From Streptomyces sp. NBC_01428 (lineage in GTDB: Bacteria > Actinomycetota > Actinomycetes > Streptomycetales > Streptomycetaceae): a stretch of DNA of 64,000 nucleotides. The translations under genes were made by a program, and so were the position numbers. The notes beneath the pieces are model-generated. The model had not been told where the DNA came from. It worked only from the letters and a program-made list of their open reading frames with translations, and did not search any database. Shown piece after piece: positions 55,358 through 63,103 of the stretch. The stretch covers positions 310,001 through 374,000 of the forward strand of contig NZ_CP109499.1 of assembly GCF_036231965.1 (NCBI RefSeq), in the 5' to 3' direction. Within the stretch, counting starts at the first letter, position 1, and each line of letters begins with the position of its first letter.

Positions 55358-56424
55358 ACACCGGACCCGCACCGTCCGCCCTCGTGGACGGCGCCGCCGA
55401 GGCCACCGTGCCACCGTTCGCGGTGATCCCGGGCGGCCAGGTGCGGCGCGCCCTGGCCGGTCGCGAGAAGGAGATCGTCGAGGTGGTCGAGGCCACCTAC
55501 CGGCTGCACGGGGCCGGCGAGACCGTCAACCCTCCCTCATCCTTCCTCCGCTTCCCGGACCGTCCCTCCTCCCGGATGATCGCCCTGCCCGCCTCGCTCG
55601 GCGGCGAGTCGCCGGTGGACGGGCTGAAGTGGATCTCCAGTTTCCCGGAGAACGTGCGGTCCGGGACGCCCCGGGCCTCCGCCGTCCTGATCCTCAACGA
55701 CCCGGCCACCGGCTACCCGTTCGCCTGCCTGGAGAGTTCCATCATCAGCGCGACCCGGACCGCGGCCTCCGCGGCGTCGGCCGCCGACCGCCTCAGCCGC
55801 GACCGTCCGACGCCCACCAGCGTGGGGTTCTTCGGAACGGGACTGATCGCCCGCTACATCCACACCTTCCTGCAGGGCGCGGGCTGGTCGTTCGACGACC
55901 TGGGGCTGTACGACGTCTCGGCCGAGAGCACCGACGGGTTCCGCGCGTACGCGGAGCGGTCCGGCGAGACCGCCCGGGTCACCGTGCACCGGCGGCCCGA
56001 GGACCTGATCCGTGCCGCCGATCTGATCGTCTTCGCGACAGTGGCCGGCGAGCCGCATGTCGGCGACCCGGCGTGGTTCGACCACAACCCCGTGGTGCTG
56101 CATGTGTCGTTGCGGGATCTCGCACCCCAGGTCCTGCTGGCCTCGACCAACATCGTGGACGACGTCGAACACTGCCTGAGGGCCGCCACCTCGCCCCATC
56201 TGACCGAACAGCTCACGGGAGACCGGGACTTCGTCCACGGCACGCTGAGCGACGTGATGGCGGACCGGGTGCGTGTCCCGGCGGACCGCCCCGTGGTGTT
56301 CTCGCCGTTCGGCCTCGGCGTGCTCGACCTCGCGGTCGGGAGCTACGTCTACGACCAGGTGGCCCGCTCCGGCGAACTGCGGATCGTCGACGACTTCTTC
56401 CACGAACGAGGCCGCTACGGATAG
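55354..56424 (+). CDS. sbnB: SbnB-like N-(2-amino-2-carboxyethyl)-L-glutamate dehydrogenase
   Basis: A 356-residue member of the ornithine cyclodeaminase/mu-crystallin family matching SbnB: NPPSSFLRFPDRPSSRMIALPASLGG, GLKWISSFPENVRSGTPRASAVLILND, CLESSIISATRTAASAASAADRL, and Rossmann motif GFFGTGLIARYIHTF. In the staphylococcal pathway SbnB oxidises N-(2-amino-2-carboxyethyl)-L-glutamate with NAD+ to L-2,3-diaminopropionate, 2-oxoglutarate and NADH. The ATG overlaps the oxygenase stop. With sbnA it provides the dedicated precursor of this cluster. Confidence 0.92.
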   Translation: MNTGPAPSALVDGAAEATVPPFAVIPGGQVRRALAGREKEIVEVVEATYRLHGAGETVNPPSSFLRFPDRPSSRMIALPASLGGESPVDGLKWISSFPENVRSGTPRASAVLILNDPATGYPFACLESSIISATRTAASAASAADRLSRDRPTPTSVGFFGTGLIARYIHTFLQGAGWSFDDLGLYDVSAESTDGFRAYAERSGETARVTVHRRPEDLIRAADLIVFATVAGEPHVGDPAWFDHNPVVLHVSLRDLAPQVLLASTNIVDDVEHCLRAATSPHLTEQLTGDRDFVHGTLSDVMADRVRVPADRPVVFSPFGLGVLDLAVGSYVYDQVARSGELRIVDDFFHERGRYG

Positions 56425-56516
56425 GGAGACCGTGCAGGCCGGTGCACCACGAGAAGAGCCCGCACCGAGCCGCATCCGGCCCCCGCAACCAGCACGACAC
56501 CGAAGAGGAGCTCGTC

Positions 56517-57518
56517 ATGTCGGTCATCTCCGTTCCTCAAGCCTTCAATGAGGAGGAGCTCTACGTCGACCTGGAGTCGATCTTCGGGCACTCGCTGCTC
56601 CTCAAGTGCGAGGGGTTCAACTTCGCGGGCTCGATCAAACTCAAGGCCGCCGCCGAGATGGTGGCGTCGGCCGAACGCGACGGATCCCTCACCGCCGACT
56701 CCATCCTCGTCGAGTCCTCGTCCGGCAATCTCGGTGTGGCGCTGAGCATGATCGCGGCGAGCAAGGGCTACCGGTTCGTCTGCGTCACGGACTCCCGCTG
56801 CAACCTGGCGACCCGGCTGATGATGGAGGTGCTGGGCAGCGAGGTGCACGTCGTCTCCGGCCAGGAGACCAACGGCGGGCTCCTCGGCGCACGCCTGGAC
56901 CACGTCCGGCGCATGTGCGCCGCCGACGACCGGTGCGTCTGGCTCAGCCAGTACACCAACGAGGCCAACTGGAGAGCGCACTACCGCACCACGGCACCGG
57001 AGATCGCCCGCGCCTTCCCGGAACTCGACGTGCTGTTCGTCGGCGCGGGGACCACCGGCACGCTGATGGGCTGCGCACGCTACTTCCGGGACCATGACCG
57101 GCCCGTTCGGATCATCGCCGTGGACAGTGTCGGCTCGGTGGCGTTCGGCGGCACCCCCGGCCGCCGCATGATCCCGGGGCTGGGCATGAGCATGCGCCCG
57201 CCGCTGCTGGACGAGTCCTACGTCGACGAGGTCGTCCGGGTCGAGGAGGCCGACACCATACGTACCTGCCGTCGCCTGGCCCGTCAGGGCTTCCTCTTCG
57301 GCGGCTCCACCGGCACCGTGGTGAGCGGCTCGATCGGCTGGCTGGCCGACCACAGGCCGCAGGAACTCACCGCGGTGGCCGTCGCGCCGGACCTCGGGGA
57401 GCGCTACCTCGACACCATCTACCAGGACAACTGGGTCCAGGACCTGTACGGCGGGGATCCGCTCGACGAGGTCCCCCTCGCGCCGGTGCAGGCCGTCGGG
57501 GACCGACGGTCGCGGTGA
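56517..57518 (+). CDS. sbnA: SbnA-like N-(2-amino-2-carboxyethyl)-L-glutamate synthase
   Basis: A 333-residue PLP enzyme of the cysteine-synthase fold. The PLP lysine is K41 in FAGSIKLKAA, the substrate loop is ESSSGNLGVAL and the phosphate-binding loop GAGTTGTLMG. Specific SbnA features include DSRCNLATRLMMEVLGSEV and the ending YLDTIYQDNWVQDLYG. SbnA condenses O-phospho-L-serine with L-glutamate, displacing phosphate. GAGGAG is six bases before the ATG; the gap after sbnB is 92 bases with no promoter seen. It is the last gene of the operon. Confidence 0.92.
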   Translation: MSVISVPQAFNEEELYVDLESIFGHSLLLKCEGFNFAGSIKLKAAAEMVASAERDGSLTADSILVESSSGNLGVALSMIAASKGYRFVCVTDSRCNLATRLMMEVLGSEVHVVSGQETNGGLLGARLDHVRRMCAADDRCVWLSQYTNEANWRAHYRTTAPEIARAFPELDVLFVGAGTTGTLMGCARYFRDHDRPVRIIAVDSVGSVAFGGTPGRRMIPGLGMSMRPPLLDESYVDEVVRVEEADTIRTCRRLARQGFLFGGSTGTVVSGSIGWLADHRPQELTAVAVAPDLGERYLDTIYQDNWVQDLYGGDPLDEVPLAPVQAVGDRRSR

Positions 57519-57522
57519 GGAA

Positions 57523-57560
57523 GGCGCCGGGGTACCGCCTTGTGACGGTACCCCGGCGCC
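57523..57560. terminator. bidirectional terminator, 15-bp perfect stem
   Basis: GGCGCCGGGGTACCG and its exact complement around CCTTGTGA, four bases after the sbnA stop and four bases before the end of the convergent lipoprotein gene. It marks the right border of the Pls-like operon. Confidence 0.9.
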
Positions 57561-57564
57561 GATG

Positions 57565-58503
57565 TCAGCCGACCTTGAGGGTCAGAGCCGCGGTGTGCAG
57601 CTCCCCGCCGGCCCGGAACTGCAGGAACAGCCGCCAGTTGCCGGCTGTCGGCAGTTCGGCGTCGAAGGCCAGCTTCGGGCCGCCGTGGTCACCGTCGACG
57701 CGGGTCGTGGGGTGCAGGTGGGCGAACGCGGTGTCGCCCTCGTGGAACGCGGTCAGGTGGGCGTAGGTGTCGAGGTAGGGCTGCAGTGTGGTGATGGGCC
57801 TGCCGTCCTTGGTGACGGTGACCGTCAACGGGTGGGACATGCCGGCCATCGGCTCACCCTGGACCGTGACGGTGTATCCGTCGACGCGGGCTCTGGCGGC
57901 CGCCGCCGGGACGGGAGTTCGCTTCTCGGTTCCGGGGACGGTGACGGCGCGGCTGAGGACGAACGCCGTGCCCTTGCCGGCGCCGCCGTCGGGCGTGAAC
58001 GAGGCGAACATCCGCCAGGATCCGGGCGCGAGGGCGGAGAGATCGGCCGTCCAGGTGCCGTCGGCCGCCATGGTGGGGTGGAGGTGCTGGAAGCCGGTCA
58101 GGTCGGTGCGGATGGCGTAGAAGTGCATGCGCTTGGTCTGGTCGAGGGCGAAGGCGGTGACGGGCTTCGCGTCCGGGCCGGTGACGGTGAAGCGGTAGGC
58201 GGTCCGCTCACCGGCGGCCAGGGTCGCGTTCGGGCTGCCGAGCCGGTAGCCGTCCTTGGCGCTCGCGAGGCCGTTGCCGCCGGCCATGTGGTCCATGCCG
58301 GGCATGTGGCCCTTCGAGGGCGAGTCCTTCGAGGGCGAGCCGCTCGCCGCTGGGGACGTGGACGCTGTGGCGCCATGGTCCATCCCCGGCATCGAGGAGG
58401 GGTCGCCGGAAGAGCCGCAGGCCGCGAGGACGAGGGCCAGGGCGACGGCCGTTCCGGGTGCCACGAGGGCGCGTCGGCGTACGGCGGGACGGGCTGTGAA
58501 CAT
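57565..58503 (-). CDS. His/Met-rich lipoprotein, possible copper-associated
   Basis: A 312-residue lipoprotein: basic start MFTARPAVRRR, hydrophobic core and lipobox LVLAAC. Soon after the Cys come metal-binding-like words SSMPGMDHGA and GHMPGMDHMAGG. The rest contains two beta-sandwich-like halves with repeated HLHPT (FQHLHPTMAADG, FAHLHPTTRVDG) and AFALDQTKRMHFYAIR. His-Met repeats suggest copper or silver handling outside the membrane, as does the DUF6153 neighbour, but no known family is certain. GGAAAG precedes the ATG. Confidence 0.82.
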   Translation of the reverse strand: MFTARPAVRRRALVAPGTAVALALVLAACGSSGDPSSMPGMDHGATASTSPAASGSPSKDSPSKGHMPGMDHMAGGNGLASAKDGYRLGSPNATLAAGERTAYRFTVTGPDAKPVTAFALDQTKRMHFYAIRTDLTGFQHLHPTMAADGTWTADLSALAPGSWRMFASFTPDGGAGKGTAFVLSRAVTVPGTEKRTPVPAAAARARVDGYTVTVQGEPMAGMSHPLTVTVTKDGRPITTLQPYLDTYAHLTAFHEGDTAFAHLHPTTRVDGDHGGPKLAFDAELPTAGNWRLFLQFRAGGELHTAALTLKVG

Positions 58504-58604
58504 GGAGTCGGTCTTTCCGCGTGGGCGCACCACGCCGGGCGGGCGCGCGGGAGTGAGCAGGACACGTCGCCGGCTCCGGGAGTCCGGAGGCCGGCTCGGT
58601 CCTC

Positions 58605-59033
58605 TCAGGTCCGCGCGATGCACACCTGGAGCAGGAGGCTTCGCCCGCCCGGCGGGGGTAGGCCGCGCCGTCCCATCGGCCCGAGGAACACGGGCTGGGC
58701 CAGGAGGGCGGCGGCCAGTACGGCGACGAGGGCCGGCAGGCTGCCCGTCGGCAGGGGCATCCGGTCGCGAACGGGCGTCGAGACGCATGGGGTCCCGCGC
58801 GTCCCGGTCACCTCGGAAGCCTGGTGAGCCGCTGCCCTTGTCGACGTCGGTGTCACGGCGGAGTGCATCGCCATCGCAGGCTCGGCGCCTGTCGATGGCA
58901 CGGCGACGAGGTCGTGAGGCTCGGCCATCGATCCGGCCGACGTCGCACCGTGGCATCCGTCGGCGGCGCTCGCCGGCGCTCCGTGCATGAAGAAGAGGCC
59001 GAGCAGGACCGCGCACAGGGTGAACAGCCGCAT
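58605..59033 (-). CDS. DUF6153-like small secreted or membrane protein
   Basis: A 142-residue protein with an N-terminal signal-like segment (MRLFTLCAVLLGLFFMHGAPASA), a His/Met/Ser-containing middle (CHGATSAGSM, AMAMHSAVT), and a second hydrophobic segment SLPALVAVLAAALLAQPVFL near the C-terminus, a layout seen in streptomycete DUF6153 proteins. It lies 101 bases upstream of the His/Met-rich lipoprotein on the same strand, probably one transcript. Function unknown. Confidence 0.75.
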   Translation of the reverse strand: MRLFTLCAVLLGLFFMHGAPASAADGCHGATSAGSMAEPHDLVAVPSTGAEPAMAMHSAVTPTSTRAAAHQASEVTGTRGTPCVSTPVRDRMPLPTGSLPALVAVLAAALLAQPVFLGPMGRRGLPPPGGRSLLLQVCIART

Positions 59034-59231
59034 GCCGCCTCGCCTGTTCCGCTGTCCGTCGCCTGCCACGCCCGGTCCCTCTCCCCGCGTCGTTCGGATG
59101 CGCGCTCGCACGAGCGCGGGCTCGACGATACCCCGGGCCGGTATCCGCCGCATGCCGGCGGAGGCTCGCGCAGCGGGTCAACCGGGCGGCGGGGAGACCG
59201 AGTCAGGGACGCGCCCGGGGCAGCGACGCGA

Positions 59232-60233
59232 TCACCGACCGCCCCCGGTCGGGCCGGTGGCAGCGGCAGTGGGGGTGGCGGTGGGAGTACCGGTGGCGGT
59301 GGACTTTGGTGATCGATCGCCGGGGACCGCTCCGTCCACCGGCGGCGCATCCGAGGACCCTGCCGCGCGTCGGACATCGCGGCCTGTCGTGCGACCGCCT
59401 AGCACGGCGGCGAGGACGAGCGCCATGCCCGTCGCCTGCGGTGCCGTCAGCGCGTCCCCGGCCATGGTGACGCCGAGCAGGACGCCGGTGACCGGATTGA
59501 GCAGGCCCACGAGGCCCACGGTGGCCGCGGGCAGGCGCCGCAGGCCGGTGAACCAGGCGACGAAGGCCAGAGCCGTGGCGATCACGGAGGTGTAGGCGTA
59601 GGCGGCGAGGGCGGCAGGCCCCGTAGAAGGGGGCGCGCCCTCCGTCGCTGCGGCGAAGGCCACGAGGAGGAGACCACCGAAGGTGAGCTGCCACGCCGTG
59701 ACCGACAGGACGTTCGGCCCCGGATCCCATCGCTTGCTCAACAGGAATCCGACGGCGGAGACGAGCAGGGCAGCCACCGAAGCGAGGACGCCCACCGGCC
59801 GGACCTCGGCGCCGGGACCGCCCAGCATCAGAGCGACCCCTCCGAGGCCGACGGCCGCCGCGACGAGTTGGGCACCGCGTGGCCGCTCCGCGAGCAGAGC
59901 CCATGCGCCCAGCATCAGCACGAGCGGCGAGAGCGCCATGACCATCGAGGCCGTACTGGTGGGGAGCGTCTGCGAGGCCACGTAGACGAGGACGAAGAAC
60001 GCGCTGGTGTTCAGCAGCCCCAGGACCGCGGACCGGCCCCACCACGCGCCCCGCGGTCGCTCCCGGGCGATGGCGAGCAGCAGGCATCCGGCGGGCAGAG
60101 CGCGCAGCGCGGCGCCCCAGAGGGGCTGCCCAGCGGGCAGGAACTCACGCGTGACGTAGTAGTTGGCACCCCAGGCGACGGGAGCCACCGCGGTCAGGGC
60201 TATCCACCGAAGATTACCTTCCATGGAAGCCAT
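59232..60233 (-). CDS. EamA/DMT family transporter
   Basis: A 333-residue drug/metabolite transporter with ten hydrophobic segments in two EamA repeats: WIALTAVAPVAWGANYYVTREFLP opens the first and VRPVGVLASVAALLVSAVGFLLSKRW the second, with TGLRRLPAATVGLVGLLNPVTGVLLG near the end. The C-terminal tail is low-complexity (TATGTPTATPTAAATGPTGGGR). ATG 60233 has GAGGAAG five bases upstream; ATG 60224 follows TATAAT by seven bases and could give a leaderless product. The divergent MarR gene is the likely regulator. Cargo unknown. Confidence 0.9.
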   Translation of the reverse strand: MASMEGNLRWIALTAVAPVAWGANYYVTREFLPAGQPLWGAALRALPAGCLLLAIARERPRGAWWGRSAVLGLLNTSAFFVLVYVASQTLPTSTASMVMALSPLVLMLGAWALLAERPRGAQLVAAAVGLGGVALMLGGPGAEVRPVGVLASVAALLVSAVGFLLSKRWDPGPNVLSVTAWQLTFGGLLLVAFAAATEGAPPSTGPAALAAYAYTSVIATALAFVAWFTGLRRLPAATVGLVGLLNPVTGVLLGVTMAGDALTAPQATGMALVLAAVLGGRTTGRDVRRAAGSSDAPPVDGAVPGDRSPKSTATGTPTATPTAAATGPTGGGR

Positions 60234-60243
60234 TATAGCTTCC
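60218..60243. promoter_or_regulatory. MarR operator candidate
   Basis: GGAAGC-CATTATA-GCTTCC (60225-60243) overlaps the palindrome CTTCCATGGAAG (60218-60229) and a perfect TATAAT on the minus strand. All lie across the EamA start, 21 bases from the divergent MarR start, as expected for MarR-type repression. Confidence 0.68.
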
Positions 60244-60263
60244 TCAGAAGATATAGTGGCGTC

Positions 60264-60776
60264 GTGGAAGACGACAGCCCCGAAGCGCCCGACCATGTAG
60301 CCCGCATCCAAGCCGCCTGGCGTCGTGAACGACCCGACCTCGATGTCGCCCCTCAGGCCGTCATCGGCCGCCTGCACCGCCTGGCCGCGCTGCTCACGGA
60401 GGAGCTGTCCGTCGTCTACCGCCGCTACGGACTGGGCGAGGGCGACTTCGACGTCCTGGCGGCTCTCCGCCGGGCCGGCGAGCCCTACGAACGAGCGCCG
60501 GGAGAACTGGCAGCCCACACGATGGTCACGACCGGCGCCATGACCAAGCGCATCGACCGACTGGAGCGCTCGGGCCTGGTCACCCGCCGCCGCGCCGCCG
60601 ACGACGGCAGGGGCCGAGTCGTCGCCCTGACCACGGCGGGCAAGGAACTCTTCGACCGCGCCTTCACCGACCACATCCACAACGAGCACCGCCTGCTGAG
60701 CGCCCTCGACCCCGACGAGACCACGACCCTCGAAACCGTCCTAACGAACTGGCTGGGACGGCTGGAGTCGCCTTGA
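60264..60776 (+). CDS. MarR family transcriptional regulator
   Basis: A 170-residue MarR protein: RLHRLAALLTEELSVVYRRYGLGEGDFDVLAALRRAG, recognition helix HTMVTTGAMTKRIDRLERSGLVTRRRAADDGRGRVVALTTAGKELFDRAF. The GTG follows TATAGT by five bases with no ribosome site, so a leaderless mRNA is likely. It is divergent from the EamA transporter with nested palindromes between. Confidence 0.92.
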   Translation: MEDDSPEAPDHVARIQAAWRRERPDLDVAPQAVIGRLHRLAALLTEELSVVYRRYGLGEGDFDVLAALRRAGEPYERAPGELAAHTMVTTGAMTKRIDRLERSGLVTRRRAADDGRGRVVALTTAGKELFDRAFTDHIHNEHRLLSALDPDETTTLETVLTNWLGRLESP

Positions 60777-60889
60777 GGTGCCGGGCACGGCCGGAGCCCG
60801 GACAGCCGGTGTCGGTCCCTGGGGGCCGAGCCGACGGCGCCGCTCTCGTCGACGGACCGCGCGCTGCGGCCGGCCAACTGACGGCCAGG

Positions 60890-60941
60890 CGCAGGGGCAG
60901 GGGCGGGGACGAGGGCAGGGGCAGGGGCAGGGGCAGGGGCG
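60890..60941. repeat. GGGGCA tandem tract, G-quadruplex potential
   Basis: About fifty bases made of GGGGCA units (four consecutive near the end, plus imperfect units) with at least seven runs of three or more G on the plus strand. It lies 58-109 bases upstream of the nucleotidyltransferase start. Confidence 0.8.
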
Positions 60942-60998
60942 ATCCTGTTCGGCCGACAGGCCCCGCGTGCGTTCGCCGCACTGGCACGATGCACATCC

Positions 60999-61742
60999 AT
61001 GACTGATCAAGAGGCTGCGTCCACCCATGCCGCCCGCATGGTGGCCGAACTACTCCCCCACGCACTCGGGGCCGTGCTCGGCGGTTCGGCTGCGCAAGGT
61101 CGTTCGACTCCGACCAGCGACCTCGACATCGGGGTTCTGGTCCCGGATTCCGCTCGAAGCGGCCGAGAAGTCCTGCGTCACGAAGGACGCCTCGTGGAAC
61201 TGTTCCTCAACTCAGTCGAAGATCTGGCCGAGTTCTTCCAATGGGACCGTGCGCGTCGTCGAGCGACTGTGGTCTTCCTCTACGCCCGTGGGGCAACCCT
61301 GACCGACCCGCGCGGTCATGTCGCCCGCGCCCGTCGGATGGCGGAAGAGATCATCAAGCTGGGGCCACCACCCCTGACCACGGAGCAATGGCGTCACGGT
61401 CGTTACGTGCTCACCTGCTACTTCGACGACCTCGTCGACTCTTCGAGCTCGAACCGCCACGAGCAGCTTGCCGTCGCCGACCACGCGCTTCGGGAGGCTG
61501 CCGAACTCCTCACGGCCCGCCAAGATTCCTGGACGGGAATCGGCAAGTGGCTACCGCGGCGGCTCGTCGAGGCCGACCCGGAGCTGGGCACCAAGCTCCT
61601 TGACGGCCACCAAGCAGTGGCTGAACGCGCGGACCCGACTCAGTTGGCGTCCGCCGTGGACGAGCTTCTGCGGTCGATCGGCGGCCCGTTGCGCGAAGGC
61701 TACTCACAAAGGTGGCAGTCGTCCGCAACAGGGCGATCATGA
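60999..61742 (+). CDS. nucleotidyltransferase-fold protein
   Basis: A 247-residue protein whose N-terminus has the minimal polymerase-beta-like nucleotidyltransferase signature GAVLGGSAAQGRSTPTSDLDIGVLV (G-S ... D-x-D), followed by a helical domain (ARARRMAEEIIKLGPPPLTTEQWRHGRYVLTCYFDDLVDS, LAVADHALREAAELLTA). The third acidic residue is likely in GRLVELFLNS (Glu). Similar actinobacterial proteins are annotated nucleotidyltransferase domain or aminoglycoside-adenylyltransferase-like; substrate unknown. A G-rich repeat precedes it. Confidence 0.82.
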   Translation: MTDQEAASTHAARMVAELLPHALGAVLGGSAAQGRSTPTSDLDIGVLVPDSARSGREVLRHEGRLVELFLNSVEDLAEFFQWDRARRRATVVFLYARGATLTDPRGHVARARRMAEEIIKLGPPPLTTEQWRHGRYVLTCYFDDLVDSSSSNRHEQLAVADHALREAAELLTARQDSWTGIGKWLPRRLVEADPELGTKLLDGHQAVAERADPTQLASAVDELLRSIGGPLREGYSQRWQSSATGRS

Positions 61743-61774
61743 AGGCGAGGTTCACGCACGCCAACCCCCTGGCC

Positions 61775-62578
61775 TCACTGCCGCCCCCCGTCCAGGATCA
61801 TCGACATCAGCTGTGCGTGGGTCTCGGGATCGGCGGAGGCTAGGAGGCCTCGGCGTGTGCGGCCCACGGGGGCGCCGTCGATTCCGGTGACGACGCAGCC
61901 GGCCGACCGGCAGAGAGCGATGCCGGCGGCGAAGTGCACGCTCTCGGAGAGGTCACCCCCGTCGGTGATGTAGGCGGCGCGCTTGCCGGCTGCGACCCAG
62001 GCCAGCGCCAGTGTCGTCGACACCACCCGGGGCCGGAACCCCTCGACGAAGTCGGGTCTGGCCAGCAGGTCGACGGCTCGGAAGCCGGGGGCGTTGGGGA
62101 AGGGCGGGTCCAGGTTCACCTCCACGAGCCGTGTCGCGGACGTGGGCGCCAACGGGGTGTCGGCACCGTCGTGCCGTACCCAGGCGGTCTCGCCGTCGGT
62201 GTGGAAGATCTCGCCGCTGAACGGATCGGCCACGGCGGCCGCCCCGTCGCGCAGCGCCACGTTGACCGCCACCAGCGTGGTGCCGACGGCGTAGTTCAGC
62301 GTGCCGCACAAGGGATCCACCAGCCACGTGCGAGCGGTCTGCGAGGCGCCGTACCGGCCGCCCTCTTCGCCGAGGACGGCATCATCGGGCCTCGCGGCGC
62401 GAATGACGCCGAGAATGCTCTTCTCGGCCTCGATGTCGGCGGCCGTCGCGAAATCTCCGCCACCCTTGTCCACGCGGAACAACTGTCGGCCGTACAGGGC
62501 GCGCACCACGTCGGCACCGGCGTGCGCCGCGGCTATGGCGACACCGGCATCATCAGTGCTCGCGGGTGAGTTCGTCAC
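61775..62578 (-). CDS. inositol monophosphatase-fold protein with altered metal motifs
   Basis: A 267-residue IMPase-superfamily protein. GEEGGR (E71, E72) and the fold are clear, but the D-P-x-D-G-T motif reads DPLCGT (C91 instead of the metal-binding Asp), and the late W-D-x-A-A-G motif reads VHFAAG (His instead of Asp). Two of the five usual metal ligands are therefore changed. Activity is doubtful or uses a different metal set. It is convergent with the nucleotidyltransferase gene. It differs from the other IMPase-like gene at 33107. Confidence 0.82.
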   Translation of the reverse strand: MTNSPASTDDAGVAIAAAHAGADVVRALYGRQLFRVDKGGGDFATAADIEAEKSILGVIRAARPDDAVLGEEGGRYGASQTARTWLVDPLCGTLNYAVGTTLVAVNVALRDGAAAVADPFSGEIFHTDGETAWVRHDGADTPLAPTSATRLVEVNLDPPFPNAPGFRAVDLLARPDFVEGFRPRVVSTTLALAWVAAGKRAAYITDGGDLSESVHFAAGIALCRSAGCVVTGIDGAPVGRTRRGLLASADPETHAQLMSMILDGGRQ

Positions 62579-62628
62579 GACGCCGAGGGTATCGGGCGGG
62601 TGATGTGGCGGGAGCCGCCGTCGCCGCG

Positions 62629-62838
62629 CTAGGCGGGACGGACCTCCACCGCGCGGACACCCGCGTCCACCTGCTCGATCGCGTAGATGACGGTCTGGCC
62701 CTGTGTCAGATGGTCGACGAACTTGAGGGACTGCGCCTGGAACGGGACATCCTCGTCACCGCCGTAGGGAGCGATGAGGCCGGAGCCCCTGACAGCGTCG
62801 AACGAGAGCACCCTGCCGGCCCGCAAATGGGTTCGCAC
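62629..62838 (-). CDS. small cold-shock-domain-like protein
   Basis: A 69-residue protein with a degenerate cold-shock domain: AGRVLSFDAVRGSGLIAPYGGDEDVPFQAQSLKFVDHLTQGQTVIYAIEQVDAGVRAVEVRP. RNP1-like K-G-F-G-F is replaced by RGSGLI, and the RNP2-like V-F-V-H by VPFQ, losing the usual aromatic nucleic-acid contacts. GAGG lies before the GTG. It is likely a nucleic-acid-binding or derived OB-fold protein. Confidence 0.8.
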   Translation of the reverse strand: MRTHLRAGRVLSFDAVRGSGLIAPYGGDEDVPFQAQSLKFVDHLTQGQTVIYAIEQVDAGVRAVEVRPA

Positions 62839-63103
62839 ACCCTCACCTCTTCGTCCGTGCTCTGTCGTCTTGTCGCTTTGTCTTTTCCCGCGCAGGACTG
62901 TAGAGCACACCTCGCCTCCCGAACAGCACGCCAGGCAGTTGAGGGGCCGCGGTTCGCTCATGGCGATCATCGCGCGACAACGCCGACCGGTCCGACCGAT
63001 CACTGGGGCGCATCGCCGGTCAAGGACCGCGCCACGGCGGGTGGAAGGACACGCACAGCCGCTGCATGACAGGTCGTGGCTATGCCGCGTCTGATGGCCA
63101 ACC

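Noticed and set aside
55272..56516. Long N-terminal extension of sbnA through the sbnB region
   Set aside because: The extension is an Arg-rich shadow of sbnB; GAGGAG before ATG 56517 and the SbnA family length fix the start.
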